Notes under the pieces: model-generated | Seen by the model: only the letters and a program-made list of their open reading frames with translations | Database searches by the model: none | Told to the model about the DNA's origin: nothing | Source of the DNA: Kitasatospora sp. A2-31 | GTDB taxonomy: Bacteria > Actinomycetota > Actinomycetes > Streptomycetales > Streptomycetaceae | NCBI RefSeq assembly: GCF_022288725.1 | Contig: NZ_JAKNTA010000008.1 | Coordinates: 337,948 to 401,947 of the forward strand | Direction: 5' to 3' | Length of the DNA stretch: 64,000 nt | Made by a program: the position numbers and the translations under genes | Shown: piece after piece, positions 8,291-16,726 of the stretch | How the letters are laid out: every line of letters begins with the position of its first letter | Numbering within the stretch: position 1 is the stretch's first letter

Positions 8291-10009
8291 GTGACTCTTC
8301 TGCCGAAGGACGACGTGGAGGAGGCCGCGCGTGCGCCGCGCTCCTCCCGGCTGGCCCGCTTCCGGGCGGCCGCCCGCCGCCGTCGCGGCCGGGCGCTGGT
8401 GGGCTGGCTGACCACCACCGACCACAAGCGGATCGGCACCCTCTACATCACGACCTCGTTCCTGTTCTTCCTGCTCGGCGGCCTGATGGCGATGCTGATC
8501 CGGATCGAACTGGCCCGCCCGGGGATGCAACTGCTCGACAACGCGCAGTACAACCAGCTCTTCACGATGCACGGCACGATCATGCTGCTGATGTTCGCGA
8601 CGCCGCTGTTCGCCGGGTTCGCCAACTGGATCATGCCCCTGCAGATCGGCGCGCCGGACGTGGCCTTCCCCCGGCTGAACGCGCTCGCCTACTGGCTCTA
8701 CCTGTTCGGCTCGCTGATCGCGGTCTACGGTTTCCTCACCCCCGACGGGGCGGCCGACTTCGGCTGGTTCGCCTACGCGCCGCTGAACAGGGCCGAGTAC
8801 ACCCCCGGCCTCGGCGCCGACCTCTGGATCATGGGCCTGGCCTTCTCCGGCTTCGGCACCATCCTGGGCTCGGTCAACTTCATCACCACGATCGTCTGCT
8901 TCCGCGCCCCCGGGATGACCCTGTTCCGGATGCCGATCTTCGTCTGGAACGTGCTGCTCACCGCCGTGCTGGTGCTGTTCGCCTTCCCGGTGCTCGCGGC
9001 CGCGCTGCTCTGCCTGGAGTCGGACCGCCGGTTCGGCTCGCACGTCTTCGACGCCGCCAACGGGGGCGCGCTGCTCTGGCAGCACCTGTTCTGGTTCTTC
9101 GGGCACCCGGAGGTGTACATCATCGCGCTGCCGTTCTTCGGCATCGTCACCGAGGTGATCCCGGTCTTCAGCCGCAAACCGGTCTTCGGCTACTCCGGCC
9201 TGATCGCGGCGACCATCGCCATCACCGGTCTGTCCATCACGGTCTGGGCGCACCACATGTTCGTCACCGGGCAGGTGCTGCTGCCGTTCTTCTCGATCAT
9301 GACGATGCTGATCGCGGTGCCGACCGGGGTGAAGTTCTTCAACTGGATCGGCACCATGTGGCGCGGTTCGCTGAGCTTCGAGACCCCGATGCTGTGGACG
9401 GTGGGCTTCCTGGTCACCTTCCTGTTCGGCGGCCTGACGGGCGTCCTGCTCGCCGCGCCGCCGATCGACTTCCACGTATCGGACTCGTACTTCGTGGTGG
9501 CGCACTTCCACTACGTGGTGTTCGGGACGGTCGTGTTCGCGATGTTCGCCGGGTTCCACTTCTGGTGGCCGAAGATGACGGGGCGGATGCTGGACGAGCG
9601 GCTCGGCCGGATGCACTTCTGGACGCTGTTCGTCGGCTTCCACGCGACCTTCCTGGTGCAGCACTGGCTGGGCGCCGAGGGGATGCCGCGCCGGTACGCC
9701 GACTACCTGGCCTCGGACGGCTTCACCACGCTCAACACCGTCTCCAGCATCGGCTCGTTCCTGCTGGGCCTCTCCACGCTGCCGTTCCTCTACAACGTCT
9801 GGTACACCGCCCGGTACGGCGAGAAGGTGACGGTGGACGATCCGTGGGGGTACGGGCGGTCGCTGGAGTGGGCCACCGCCTGCCCGCCGCCGCGGCACAA
9901 CTTCACCACCCTGCCGAGGGTCCGTTCGGAGTCGCCGGCCTTCGACCTGCACCACCCCGACCTCGCCGCGCCGCAGCGGCGGCGGACCGCCCGCGAACCG
10001 CTGGTCTGA
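8291..10009 (+). CDS. ctaD: Cytochrome c oxidase subunit I (aa3-type), stand-alone copy
   Basis: Catalytic subunit of a haem-copper terminal oxidase, 572 residues from the GTG at 8291 with GGAGG at 8278-8282. All metal ligands are present: the low-spin haem histidine in FTMHGTIMLLMF, the CuB/tyrosine motif FWFFGHPEVYI, the CuB histidine pair WAHHMF, and the two haem histidines in VAHFHYVV. Twelve membrane helices are expected. It reduces oxygen to water while pumping protons. No ctaC, ctaE, ctaF or qcr gene is nearby, so this looks like a second, orphan ctaD whose partner subunits would come from the main oxidase locus. A membrane protein diverges from it and a BlaI/M56 pair follows. Confidence 0.96.
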   Translation: MTLLPKDDVEEAARAPRSSRLARFRAAARRRRGRALVGWLTTTDHKRIGTLYITTSFLFFLLGGLMAMLIRIELARPGMQLLDNAQYNQLFTMHGTIMLLMFATPLFAGFANWIMPLQIGAPDVAFPRLNALAYWLYLFGSLIAVYGFLTPDGAADFGWFAYAPLNRAEYTPGLGADLWIMGLAFSGFGTILGSVNFITTIVCFRAPGMTLFRMPIFVWNVLLTAVLVLFAFPVLAAALLCLESDRRFGSHVFDAANGGALLWQHLFWFFGHPEVYIIALPFFGIVTEVIPVFSRKPVFGYSGLIAATIAITGLSITVWAHHMFVTGQVLLPFFSIMTMLIAVPTGVKFFNWIGTMWRGSLSFETPMLWTVGFLVTFLFGGLTGVLLAAPPIDFHVSDSYFVVAHFHYVVFGTVVFAMFAGFHFWWPKMTGRMLDERLGRMHFWTLFVGFHATFLVQHWLGAEGMPRRYADYLASDGFTTLNTVSSIGSFLLGLSTLPFLYNVWYTARYGEKVTVDDPWGYGRSLEWATACPPPRHNFTTLPRVRSESPAFDLHHPDLAAPQRRRTAREPLV

Positions 10010-10029
10010 GCGGGGGGCGGTCCGGCCCG

Positions 10030-10106
10030 TCCGGTGTCCCTCCGGTGTCTCTCCGGCGTCCCTCCAGTGCCCGTCCGGCGCCCCTCCGGCGCCCCTCCGG
10101 TGCCCG
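10030..10106. repeat. Seven-copy 11-bp tandem repeat (TCCGGYGYCCC)
   Basis: Seven contiguous 11-base units with consensus TCCGGTGTCCC or TCCGGCGCCCC run from 10030 to 10106, with a partial eighth unit. They fill most of the gap between ctaD and the BlaI-type regulator. No coding role is seen. Confidence 0.8.
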
Positions 10107-10163
10107 TCCGGCGGCGCCGGGCGGTCCGCAGGCGGTCCCCGGGCGCTCGTTAGGATGGCCGCC

Positions 10164-10589
10164 ATGGCAGAGGAGACCAACGCCCCGGCGGCAGGGGACC
10201 CGCGGGGCCGGCGGCGCGGCCAGGGCGAACTGGAGGCCCAGGTGCTGGCGGTGCTCCAGCGCGCGCCCGGCCCGGCCACGGCCGGCTGGGTCCAGGAGCA
10301 CCTGGACGGCGACCTCGCCTACACCACGGTGATCACCATCCTCTCCCGGCTGCACGCCAAGAACGCCGTCTCCCGGAGCCGTTCCGGCCGCTCCTACCTC
10401 TGGCAGGCCGCCTCCGACGCGGCCGGCCTGGCGGCCCTGCGGATGCGGCGCGTCCTGGACGGCGAGCCCGACCGGGACGCCGTGCTGGCCAGCTTCGTCA
10501 CCGCTCTGCTGCCGCACGACGAGGAACTGCTGCGGGCCCTGCTGGACAGCGCGTCCGCCGATCCGGCAGTGGCCGACCGTGAGAGCTGA
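10164..10589 (+). CDS. BlaI/MecI/CopY-family transcriptional regulator
   Basis: 141 residues. The second of two nearby ATGs (10164) is preferred because AGGA sits about nine bases upstream; the ATG at 10155 would add three residues. Residues about 18-90 form a winged helix of the Penicillinase_R type: LEAQVLAVLQRAPGPATAGWV, then DLAYTTVITILSRLHAKNAVSR and GRSYLWQA. The C-terminal helix would mediate dimerisation. It is followed after 3 bp by an M56 membrane peptidase gene, the classic BlaI-BlaR1-like pair in which a membrane protease senses a signal and inactivates the repressor. The controlled gene and signal are not evident; no beta-lactamase is in the window. Confidence 0.93.
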   Translation: MAEETNAPAAGDPRGRRRGQGELEAQVLAVLQRAPGPATAGWVQEHLDGDLAYTTVITILSRLHAKNAVSRSRSGRSYLWQAASDAAGLAALRMRRVLDGEPDRDAVLASFVTALLPHDEELLRALLDSASADPAVADRES

Positions 10590-10592
10590 CCC

Positions 10593-11597
10593 GTGGGCGT
10601 CTTCGTCTTCCTCCCGCTCGTCCTGCCGCTGACGGCGGTTCCGATCGCCCGCCTCGCCGAGCAGCACCTGCACCCGCGCGGCGCGGCCCGGCTGCTGACC
10701 TCGATCGGCGCGGTGATGGCGCTGTGCAGCGCCGTCTGCCTGGGGCTGACCGGTGTCGTGGGCACGGCCCAGATCCCGGGCAATCCGCTGCCGGACAGCT
10801 GGTCCGACCCGGAGGTCCGGGCGGCGCTGCCGTACCACGAGACGGTCGGGACGGCGGCGATCTGCCTGCTGGCCGCGGTGGCCGCGGCCTGTCTTCGGAC
10901 GGCCGTCCGGCACCTGCGGGTCCGCGCCCGGGCCCGCCGGGCGCTGGGCCGCCGGGCCGTGGCGGGCGGGGGCGGCGTGAGCGGCGCGGGCGGCGTCGCC
11001 GGCGCGGGTGCCGCGGCCGCAGGTGCGGCGGACGCCGACGACGTCGCCGTGCTGCCGGACGCCAGCCCGTACGCGTACGCGCTGCCCGGATCGCCCGGAT
11101 GGGTGGTGGTCTCCACCGGGATGCTGGCCGGCCTGGCCGCCGACGAGCGGGAGGCGCTGCTCGCCCACGAACGGGCGCACCTGGAGCACCGGCACCACCG
11201 TTACCTGCTGGCCACGCAGCTCGCGGGCTGCGTCAACCCGTTCCTGCGGCCGCTGCAGCAGGCGGTGGCGTACAGCGCGGAGCGCTGGGCGGACGAGGAG
11301 TCGGCCCAGGCCGTGGGCGACCGGCGGGTCACGGCCCGGGCGGTGGCCCGCGCCGCGCTGGTCTCGCACCGGGCCCCGGTGCCCGGCTTCGCCGCCTTCG
11401 CCGCTCCCGGGCCGGTGCCGCGCCGGGTGGCCGCGCTGCTCGGCCCGGTGCCGGCCGCGCGGAACTGGCCCCCGGCCCACTCCAGGGCGGGCGTCGCCGC
11501 GATGGTGGCGGCGATCGGGACGGCGGCCTCGGCGCTCTGCGCGGTCAACGCGGCGGTGGCCCTGTTGCTGGTCCTGAAGGCCGTCACCCCGCTGTAG
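10593..11597 (+). CDS. M56-family membrane metallopeptidase (BlaR1-like without sensor domain)
   Basis: 334 residues from GTG 10593. Hydrophobic helices at the N-terminus, around residues 30-60 and 85-105, and at the C-terminus flank a cytoplasmic zinc protease core with the motif LLAHERAHLEHRHH (HExxH) near residue 192, followed by the glutamate region YSAERWADEESA. A Gly/Ala-rich linker (about residues 122-145) precedes the core. Unlike BlaR1 it has no penicillin-binding sensor domain, which is usual for actinobacterial M56 proteins next to BlaI genes. It probably cleaves or triggers cleavage of the upstream repressor. A 3-bp gap to that gene indicates an operon. Confidence 0.92.
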   Translation: MGVFVFLPLVLPLTAVPIARLAEQHLHPRGAARLLTSIGAVMALCSAVCLGLTGVVGTAQIPGNPLPDSWSDPEVRAALPYHETVGTAAICLLAAVAAACLRTAVRHLRVRARARRALGRRAVAGGGGVSGAGGVAGAGAAAAGAADADDVAVLPDASPYAYALPGSPGWVVVSTGMLAGLAADEREALLAHERAHLEHRHHRYLLATQLAGCVNPFLRPLQQAVAYSAERWADEESAQAVGDRRVTARAVARAALVSHRAPVPGFAAFAAPGPVPRRVAALLGPVPAARNWPPAHSRAGVAAMVAAIGTAASALCAVNAAVALLLVLKAVTPL

Positions 11598-11715
11598 CGG
11601 GCCCGGCCGGCTGACCTCGGCGGGCCGGCGCCGGGTCTCCCACCGAGTGGACACGCCCCCGGGCGGGGATGATCGGAGGGAGGAGCTGACCGTACACCGC
11701 GAGAGGGTGCTCGCC

Positions 11716-12117
11716 ATGAAGGTGCTCGAATTCGTCCTGAACGCGATCTGGCTGATCTTCTGCGGCATCTGGATGGCGATCGCCTACGCAGTGGCGGGCA
11801 TCGTCTGCTTCATCCTCATCATCACGATCCCGTTCGGCATCGCGGCCTTCCGGATCGCCGGCTTCGTGATCTGGCCCTTCGGGCGGACGACCGTGGAGCG
11901 GGCGGACGCGGGGGCGCCGTCCTGCGTCGGCAATGTGGTCTGGCTGGTCTTCGCCGGCTGGTGGCTGGCGCTGGCGCACATCGCGACCAGCATCCCGCTG
12001 TTCCTGTCGATCATCGGGATCCCGTTCGGATGGGCCAACCTCAAGATGATCCCGATCTCCCTGATGCCGCTCGGACGCGAGGTCGTCTCCACCGACGAGA
12101 GATGGGGCACCTACTAG
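11716..12117 (+). CDS. YccF domain-containing inner membrane protein
   Basis: 133 residues from the ATG at 11716, which follows GAGAGGG. Two copies of the YccF domain are visible: NAIWLIFCGIWMAIAYAVAG ending in TIPFGIAAFRIAGFVIWPFGR, and GNVVWLVFAGWWLALAHIATS ending in IGIPFGWANLKMIPISLMPLGR. Four membrane segments are predicted. YccF proteins are widespread but functionally undefined. The gene appears monocistronic and ends at a strong hairpin. Confidence 0.93.
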   Translation: MKVLEFVLNAIWLIFCGIWMAIAYAVAGIVCFILIITIPFGIAAFRIAGFVIWPFGRTTVERADAGAPSCVGNVVWLVFAGWWLALAHIATSIPLFLSIIGIPFGWANLKMIPISLMPLGREVVSTDERWGTY

Positions 12118-12127
12118 CCGTCACGAG

Positions 12128-12171
12128 CGCTGATGGCCGACGAGGGCGGAGATCCTCGTCGGCCATCAGCG
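12128..12171. terminator. Strong bidirectional terminator
   Basis: CGCTGATGGCCGACGAGG (12128-12145) and its exact reverse complement (12154-12171) give a perfect 18-bp stem with an 8-base loop. It lies between the convergent ends of yccF and the MMPL gene. Confidence 0.85.
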
Positions 12172-12250
12172 TTCGCTCTGTTCGGGGCCGCTCAGCGTCA
12201 GCCGACGGCGGAGCGGTGAGGGTCCGGCGTCCACTGGCCGCCCGGACCGG

Positions 12251-14467
12251 TCAGGGGATGAGGGCGCGCGTCGGAGACGGGGCGGTGGGGGTAGCGGGGG
12301 CGGTGGGAGTAGTGGGGGCGGTGGGGTGGTGGCGGGTGGGGCGCAGGGGCCACCAGAGGGCGCGGCCCAGCAGGGTGGCCAGGGCCGGGACCAGGGCGAG
12401 CGAGAGGACGACGGCGGAGAGGAGGATGCCGAGCGTCAGCGCGAAGGCGATCTGTGCGCTGCCGGGGGTGGTGGCGAGGGTGGCGAAGGAGCCGGCCAGG
12501 ACCAGGCCGGCGGTGGCGACGGCGGGCGTGGTGTGGCGGACGGCGCGGGCCACGGCGGCGCGGGCCGGGCCGGGGTGGTGCATCTCCTCGCGGATCCGGT
12601 CGGTGATGAGGATGTTGTAGTCGGTGCCCAGTGCGACGACGAACAGGAACAGCACCAGGGGCAGGGTGAAGCTGACGCCCGGCTCGTCCAGCACGTGCTG
12701 GAACAGCAGGGTGGCGGCGCCCAGGGTGGCGGCGAAGCCGAGCCCGACGGCGAGCATCAGCACCACCGGGGCGAGCAGGCTGCGCAGCAGGAGCAGCAGG
12801 ATCAGGGCGATGAGGGCGGCGGCGACCGGGAAGACGACCGCCAGGTCCTCGTCCACGGCGACGGAGATGTCGGCGAAGACCGCCGCCGTGCCGCCGACGT
12901 GGGCGCTCGTCCCGGCGGGCGTGTGGGCGGCGACGGCGGCGCGGACGGGTCCGGAGGCCAGGTCGCGGGCCCGTGCGCTCTGCGGGTCGGCGGTGAGGAA
13001 GAGGTCGATCCGGGCGGCGCGGCGGTTCTCGTTCAGGGCGGTGGCCCCGACCTGGCCGACGCCCTCGGTCCTGGCGAGGGCGCGGGACAGGCCGTCGAGC
13101 CGGGCGGCGTCGAGGGTGCCGCCGTCGTTCGCGGTGACGTAGACGGTGGTCGGGTCGGACACGCCGGCCGGCAGGGCACGGGCGATCTCCTTGGCGGTGG
13201 CCGCGGCCGCCGTCCCGGAGTCGCCGCCCTGGCCGTAGTCCATCCGGATCCCGGTCATCCCGGCGGCGAGGGCGCCGAGCAGCGCGACGGAGCCGAGCAG
13301 CAGGACCATCGGACGACGGGCGACCAGGGCGCCGTAGCGGGCGGCCGCGCCCGCCCGCGGCTGCCGGTCCAGGCTGCGGGACGGCCAGAACATCTTGCGG
13401 CCGCAGGCGGCGAGCAGGGCCGGCATCAGGGTGAGACTGCCCAGCAGCATGATCAGGACGGCGACGGCGATCGCCGGGCCGAGCGAGCGGAACTGCCCGA
13501 AGCTCGCCACGCCCAGGGTGGCGAAGGCGGCCACGATGGTCAGTGCGGCCGAGGTGATCGCGGTGCCGACCCGGCCGGACACCTCGGCGGCCGCCTCCCG
13601 GGCGGGCTGGTCGGGCCGGGCGCGCAGGTGCTCGCGGAACCGGAAGAGCAGGAACAGCAGGTAGTCGACGCCGATGCCGAGCAGTACCACGGAGATAAGA
13701 CCGGGGGTGGAGACGTCCAGCCGCAGGCCGGTGAGCGTCGCGGCGCCGGCCACCGCTCCGGCGGCCACTCCGCCGATCATGGCGACCGCGAGCAGCGGCA
13801 GCACGGCAGCGAGCACGCTGCGGAACACCAGCACGTTGAGCAGGACGATCAGCCCGGTGACCAGGCTGCTGCCGATCAGCGTGGCGACCCGGTTGTCGTC
13901 CGCGCTGTCGGCGGCCTCGGCCAGTGCGCCGGTGAACCCGGTGCGCATCCCGGCGGCGGCGAACTGCGCGCGGGCTGAGTCCCGGAAGGTCCGGTAGACC
14001 TCCTGGACGCCCTCGTCCACGGCGCTGCCGGTCAGTTCGACGGAGAGCAGCTCGAAGCTCCGGTCGGGCGCCGTCGTCGCCGGGGCGATCCGGGGGGTCT
14101 GCGAGCGGTCGGGCTTGAGGAACGCCGGCTCGTCCTTCTCCCTCGGCATGGTGACCCGGCGCTTGCCGAGCTCCGCCGCCTCGGCCTCGATCCGCCGCCG
14201 GTCGCCGTCGGTGAGTGCCTTGCCGTCGCCGCGGGCGACCAGCACCGTGACCGTGGTGGCGTCGGGCTCGACCCCGAACTGATCCTCGGCGATCCGCAGG
14301 GCTGCGGCCGAGTCGTAGCTCTTCGGCAGGAAGTCACCGGTCTGGGACTGGGTGACCCGGCCGAGCAGTGTCGGGCTCAGCGCACTCAGTGCCAGTCCCA
14401 GCACCGCCCAGAGGGCTATGACCTTCCAGGCGTGTCTGGTGGAGAATCCGGTCAGTGCGCGGATCAC
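12251..14467 (-). CDS. MMPL-family (RND superfamily) transporter
   Basis: 738 residues from a GTG at 14467. It has the duplicated RND topology: one helix (KVIALWAVLGLALSALS), a large periplasmic-type loop starting with the family motif SQTGDFLPKSYDSAAALRIAEDQFG, five helices, then the same pattern again. Sterol-sensing-like helices carry GIGVDYLLFLLFRFREHLR in the first half and ALGTDYNILITDRIREEMH in the second, holding the proton-relay aspartates. MMPL proteins export lipids or hydrophobic metabolites. The gene diverges from a two-component system, which probably controls it. The C-terminus is a Pro/Thr-rich tail (HHPTAPTTPTAPATPTAPSP). Confidence 0.94.
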   Translation of the reverse strand: MIRALTGFSTRHAWKVIALWAVLGLALSALSPTLLGRVTQSQTGDFLPKSYDSAAALRIAEDQFGVEPDATTVTVLVARGDGKALTDGDRRRIEAEAAELGKRRVTMPREKDEPAFLKPDRSQTPRIAPATTAPDRSFELLSVELTGSAVDEGVQEVYRTFRDSARAQFAAAGMRTGFTGALAEAADSADDNRVATLIGSSLVTGLIVLLNVLVFRSVLAAVLPLLAVAMIGGVAAGAVAGAATLTGLRLDVSTPGLISVVLLGIGVDYLLFLLFRFREHLRARPDQPAREAAAEVSGRVGTAITSAALTIVAAFATLGVASFGQFRSLGPAIAVAVLIMLLGSLTLMPALLAACGRKMFWPSRSLDRQPRAGAAARYGALVARRPMVLLLGSVALLGALAAGMTGIRMDYGQGGDSGTAAAATAKEIARALPAGVSDPTTVYVTANDGGTLDAARLDGLSRALARTEGVGQVGATALNENRRAARIDLFLTADPQSARARDLASGPVRAAVAAHTPAGTSAHVGGTAAVFADISVAVDEDLAVVFPVAAALIALILLLLLRSLLAPVVLMLAVGLGFAATLGAATLLFQHVLDEPGVSFTLPLVLFLFVVALGTDYNILITDRIREEMHHPGPARAAVARAVRHTTPAVATAGLVLAGSFATLATTPGSAQIAFALTLGILLSAVVLSLALVPALATLLGRALWWPLRPTRHHPTAPTTPTAPATPTAPSPTRALIP

Positions 14468-14725
14468 TGTGCCCTCCGGCTGATGGACGCGAACGTCGGT
14501 CGGGTCGCCGGGGGTTCCCGGCAGGGTTACAGACCATCAGGCGAAGGGGGTGCCCGGCGTCCGGGCAGCGGACGATCCAGGGCGGGGCCCCCGCTCCCCC
14601 GGCGGGCCGGAACCGGGGACCGTGCTCCTGGTCCGCCCGCCCGTCCTCGCCCGCAGGGACCATCCGGGGCCGGGCGGGCCGGTGCCAGAATGGGGCGTCA
14701 ACGCTGCTCAGCCGGGAGGACGGGA

Positions 14726-16000
14726 ATGAACGGGCGTCAACGCCCCGGGGAGGCCGTGGGCGAGGTGCCGCGCGAGCGCGGGGACGGCCTGCCGTGGACC
14801 CAGGCGGACGCGCTGGTGGCCGTCGGAGCCGGCATGCTGGACCTGCTCGCCCGTCTGCTCGTCGGCGAGGTGGGGGGCACCCGCGGCGTCGGCCTGCCGG
14901 GTTTCGTCCTGCTCGTGCTGTCGGGCGTGCCGCTGCTCGCCCGGCGCCGCCACCCGCTGCGGACGCTCGCCGTCGTCCTGGTGCTCCAGTGCGCGATCGA
15001 CCTGTCGACCCCGATGGGCATCCACTTCGGGGCCGTCCTGACGGTGGCGGTGTACTCGGTCGGCCGCAACCGCGCCTGGCCGGTCACCGCAGCGGCCGTC
15101 GCGGCGACGGCGCTGGTGACGATGCTGAGCCAGAGCGACTTCCCGGTGCCCTCCGTGGAATCGGGCGTCGCGGCCGTCGCCTCCGCCACGCTCGTGGCCG
15201 GCGGCGGCCTCGCGGTCACCCGCTGGCAGCGCGAGGTGGACGCCAACCGCTGGCTGCTGGCCGAGCGCGCGGTGGCCGAGGAGCGCCGCCGCATCGCCCG
15301 GGAGTTGCACGACATCGTGGCCCACCACATCACCACCATGCAGCTGATGGCCGGCGGCGCCCGGGCCAACCTCGCCGACCGGGAGGTGGTGCAGGAGGCC
15401 CTGGTCACCCTGGAGTCCTCCGGGCGGCTGGCCCTGCGCGAGATGCGCCAGCTGCTGGACGTTCTGCGGGCCGGTGACGAACCGGACGCCGCCCCCGCCT
15501 CGCCCCAGCCCGGGGCGGACGACCTCGACCGGTTGGTCGACGAGTCCCGCCGGGCCGGGCTGCCGACCGCGTTCACCGTGCGCGGGCCGCGTCGGCCGCT
15601 GCCGCCGACCCTCGGCCTGACGGTGTTCCGGATCGTCCAGGAGAGCCTGACCAACGCGCGCAAGTACGCGGGGCCGGCCAGCGCGTCCGTCCTGCTGACC
15701 TACCGCGCGGACGGGATCACCGTCGAGGTGCGCGACGACGGCCGGGGCGCGCCGTCCCAGGACGCGGGGCACGAACCGGTGCGCGGCGGGTACGGCCTGA
15801 TCGGCATGCGCGAGCGGGTCGCCCTGCACGGCGGCGCCCTGCGGGCGGGGCCGCGGCCGGAGGGCGGCTTCGCCGTGGTGGCCGAGCTGCCGCTGGCGCC
15901 GGAGGAGACGGCCGAGGCGGCCGTCCAGAGCGGGGAGGCGGACGCGGCGACGGCCGGGCACGTCGGCGGCGGGCTGCGCGGGGAGGCGGTGTACCGGTGA
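14726..16000 (+). CDS. Two-component sensor histidine kinase (NarL/DesK type)
   Basis: 424 residues from the ATG at 14726, with GGGAGGA at 14714-14720; the frame is open further upstream but lacks a ribosome site. About five N-terminal membrane helices are followed by a HisKA_3 dimerisation motif ERRRIARELHDIVAHHIT with the phosphorylated histidine. The HATPase_c domain includes FRIVQESLTNARKYA (N box), VRDDGRGA (G1) and GGYGLIGMRERVALHGG (G2). It autophosphorylates and passes the phosphate to the response regulator encoded next, whose GTG overlaps its stop (GTGA). It faces away from the MMPL transporter gene 258 bp upstream, the most likely regulated function. The signal is unknown. Confidence 0.95.
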   Translation: MNGRQRPGEAVGEVPRERGDGLPWTQADALVAVGAGMLDLLARLLVGEVGGTRGVGLPGFVLLVLSGVPLLARRRHPLRTLAVVLVLQCAIDLSTPMGIHFGAVLTVAVYSVGRNRAWPVTAAAVAATALVTMLSQSDFPVPSVESGVAAVASATLVAGGGLAVTRWQREVDANRWLLAERAVAEERRRIARELHDIVAHHITTMQLMAGGARANLADREVVQEALVTLESSGRLALREMRQLLDVLRAGDEPDAAPASPQPGADDLDRLVDESRRAGLPTAFTVRGPRRPLPPTLGLTVFRIVQESLTNARKYAGPASASVLLTYRADGITVEVRDDGRGAPSQDAGHEPVRGGYGLIGMRERVALHGGALRAGPRPEGGFAVVAELPLAPEETAEAAVQSGEADAATAGHVGGGLRGEAVYR

Positions 16001-16704
16001 CGGCCGTGACCCCCGGCATCCGGGTCCTCATCGCGGACGACCAGCCGCTGGTCCGGCGCGGCCTGTCACTGATCCTCTCGCCGGACCCCGCCTTCGAGGT
16101 GGTGGGCGAGGCGGAGGACGGCGAGCAGGCCGTCGCGCTCTCCCGGCGGCTGGAGCCCGACGTCGTGGTGATGGACATCCGGATGCCCGTCCTGGACGGG
16201 GTCGCCGCGACCGAGGAGCTGGCCCGCACGCTGCCCGGATGCCGGGTCCTGGCCCTGAGCACCTTCGACATGGACGAGTACGTGGTGGCGGCGTTGCGCG
16301 CCGGCGCGTACGGGTTCCTGCCCAAGGACGCCTCGCCGGAGGACCTCGCCGCGGCGATCCGCACCGTCCACACCGGGGAGGCGGTGGTCGCCCCGCGCCT
16401 GCTGACCCGGCTGATCTCCGCCTACGTCCGGACGCCGCTCGGCGCCCCGCCACCGCCCGGCGTCGCGGCGGGGGAGCTCACGCCCCGTGAGGTGGAGGTG
16501 TGGCGGCTGATGGCCACCGGCCTGGACAACGCCGCGATCGCCCGGGCCATGGACATCAGCCTCTCCACGGTGAAGAACTACATCACCAGCCTCTTCGGCA
16601 AGCTCGACGTGCGCGACCGCGCCCAGGCGGTCATCGCGGCGTACGAGTCCGGCCTGGTCACCGTTCGTTCGGGGGAGGGCGACCCGGCCGGCCGCAGGCG
16701 CTAG
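15997..16704 (+). CDS. LuxR/NarL-family response regulator
   Basis: 235 residues, with the GTG overlapping the kinase stop codon by four bases (translational coupling). The receiver domain has the acidic pair in VLIADDQPLVRRGL, the phospho-acceptor aspartate in PDVVVMDIRMPVLDG, and the conserved lysine in GFLPKDASPEDLAAAI. The C-terminal LuxR helix-turn-helix is LTPREVEVWRLMATGLDNAAIARAMDISLSTVKNYITSLFGKL in overlapping parts. It is the cognate partner of the upstream kinase and probably acts on the divergent MMPL exporter. Confidence 0.95.
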   Translation: MTAVTPGIRVLIADDQPLVRRGLSLILSPDPAFEVVGEAEDGEQAVALSRRLEPDVVVMDIRMPVLDGVAATEELARTLPGCRVLALSTFDMDEYVVAALRAGAYGFLPKDASPEDLAAAIRTVHTGEAVVAPRLLTRLISAYVRTPLGAPPPPGVAAGELTPREVEVWRLMATGLDNAAIARAMDISLSTVKNYITSLFGKLDVRDRAQAVIAAYESGLVTVRSGEGDPAGRRR

Positions 16705-16726
16705 GCGAGAAGGGGCGGCACCTCGG

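Noticed and set aside
10593..11597. Beta-lactam resistance (BlaR1) locus
   Set aside because: The M56 protein lacks a penicillin-binding sensor domain and no beta-lactamase is nearby.
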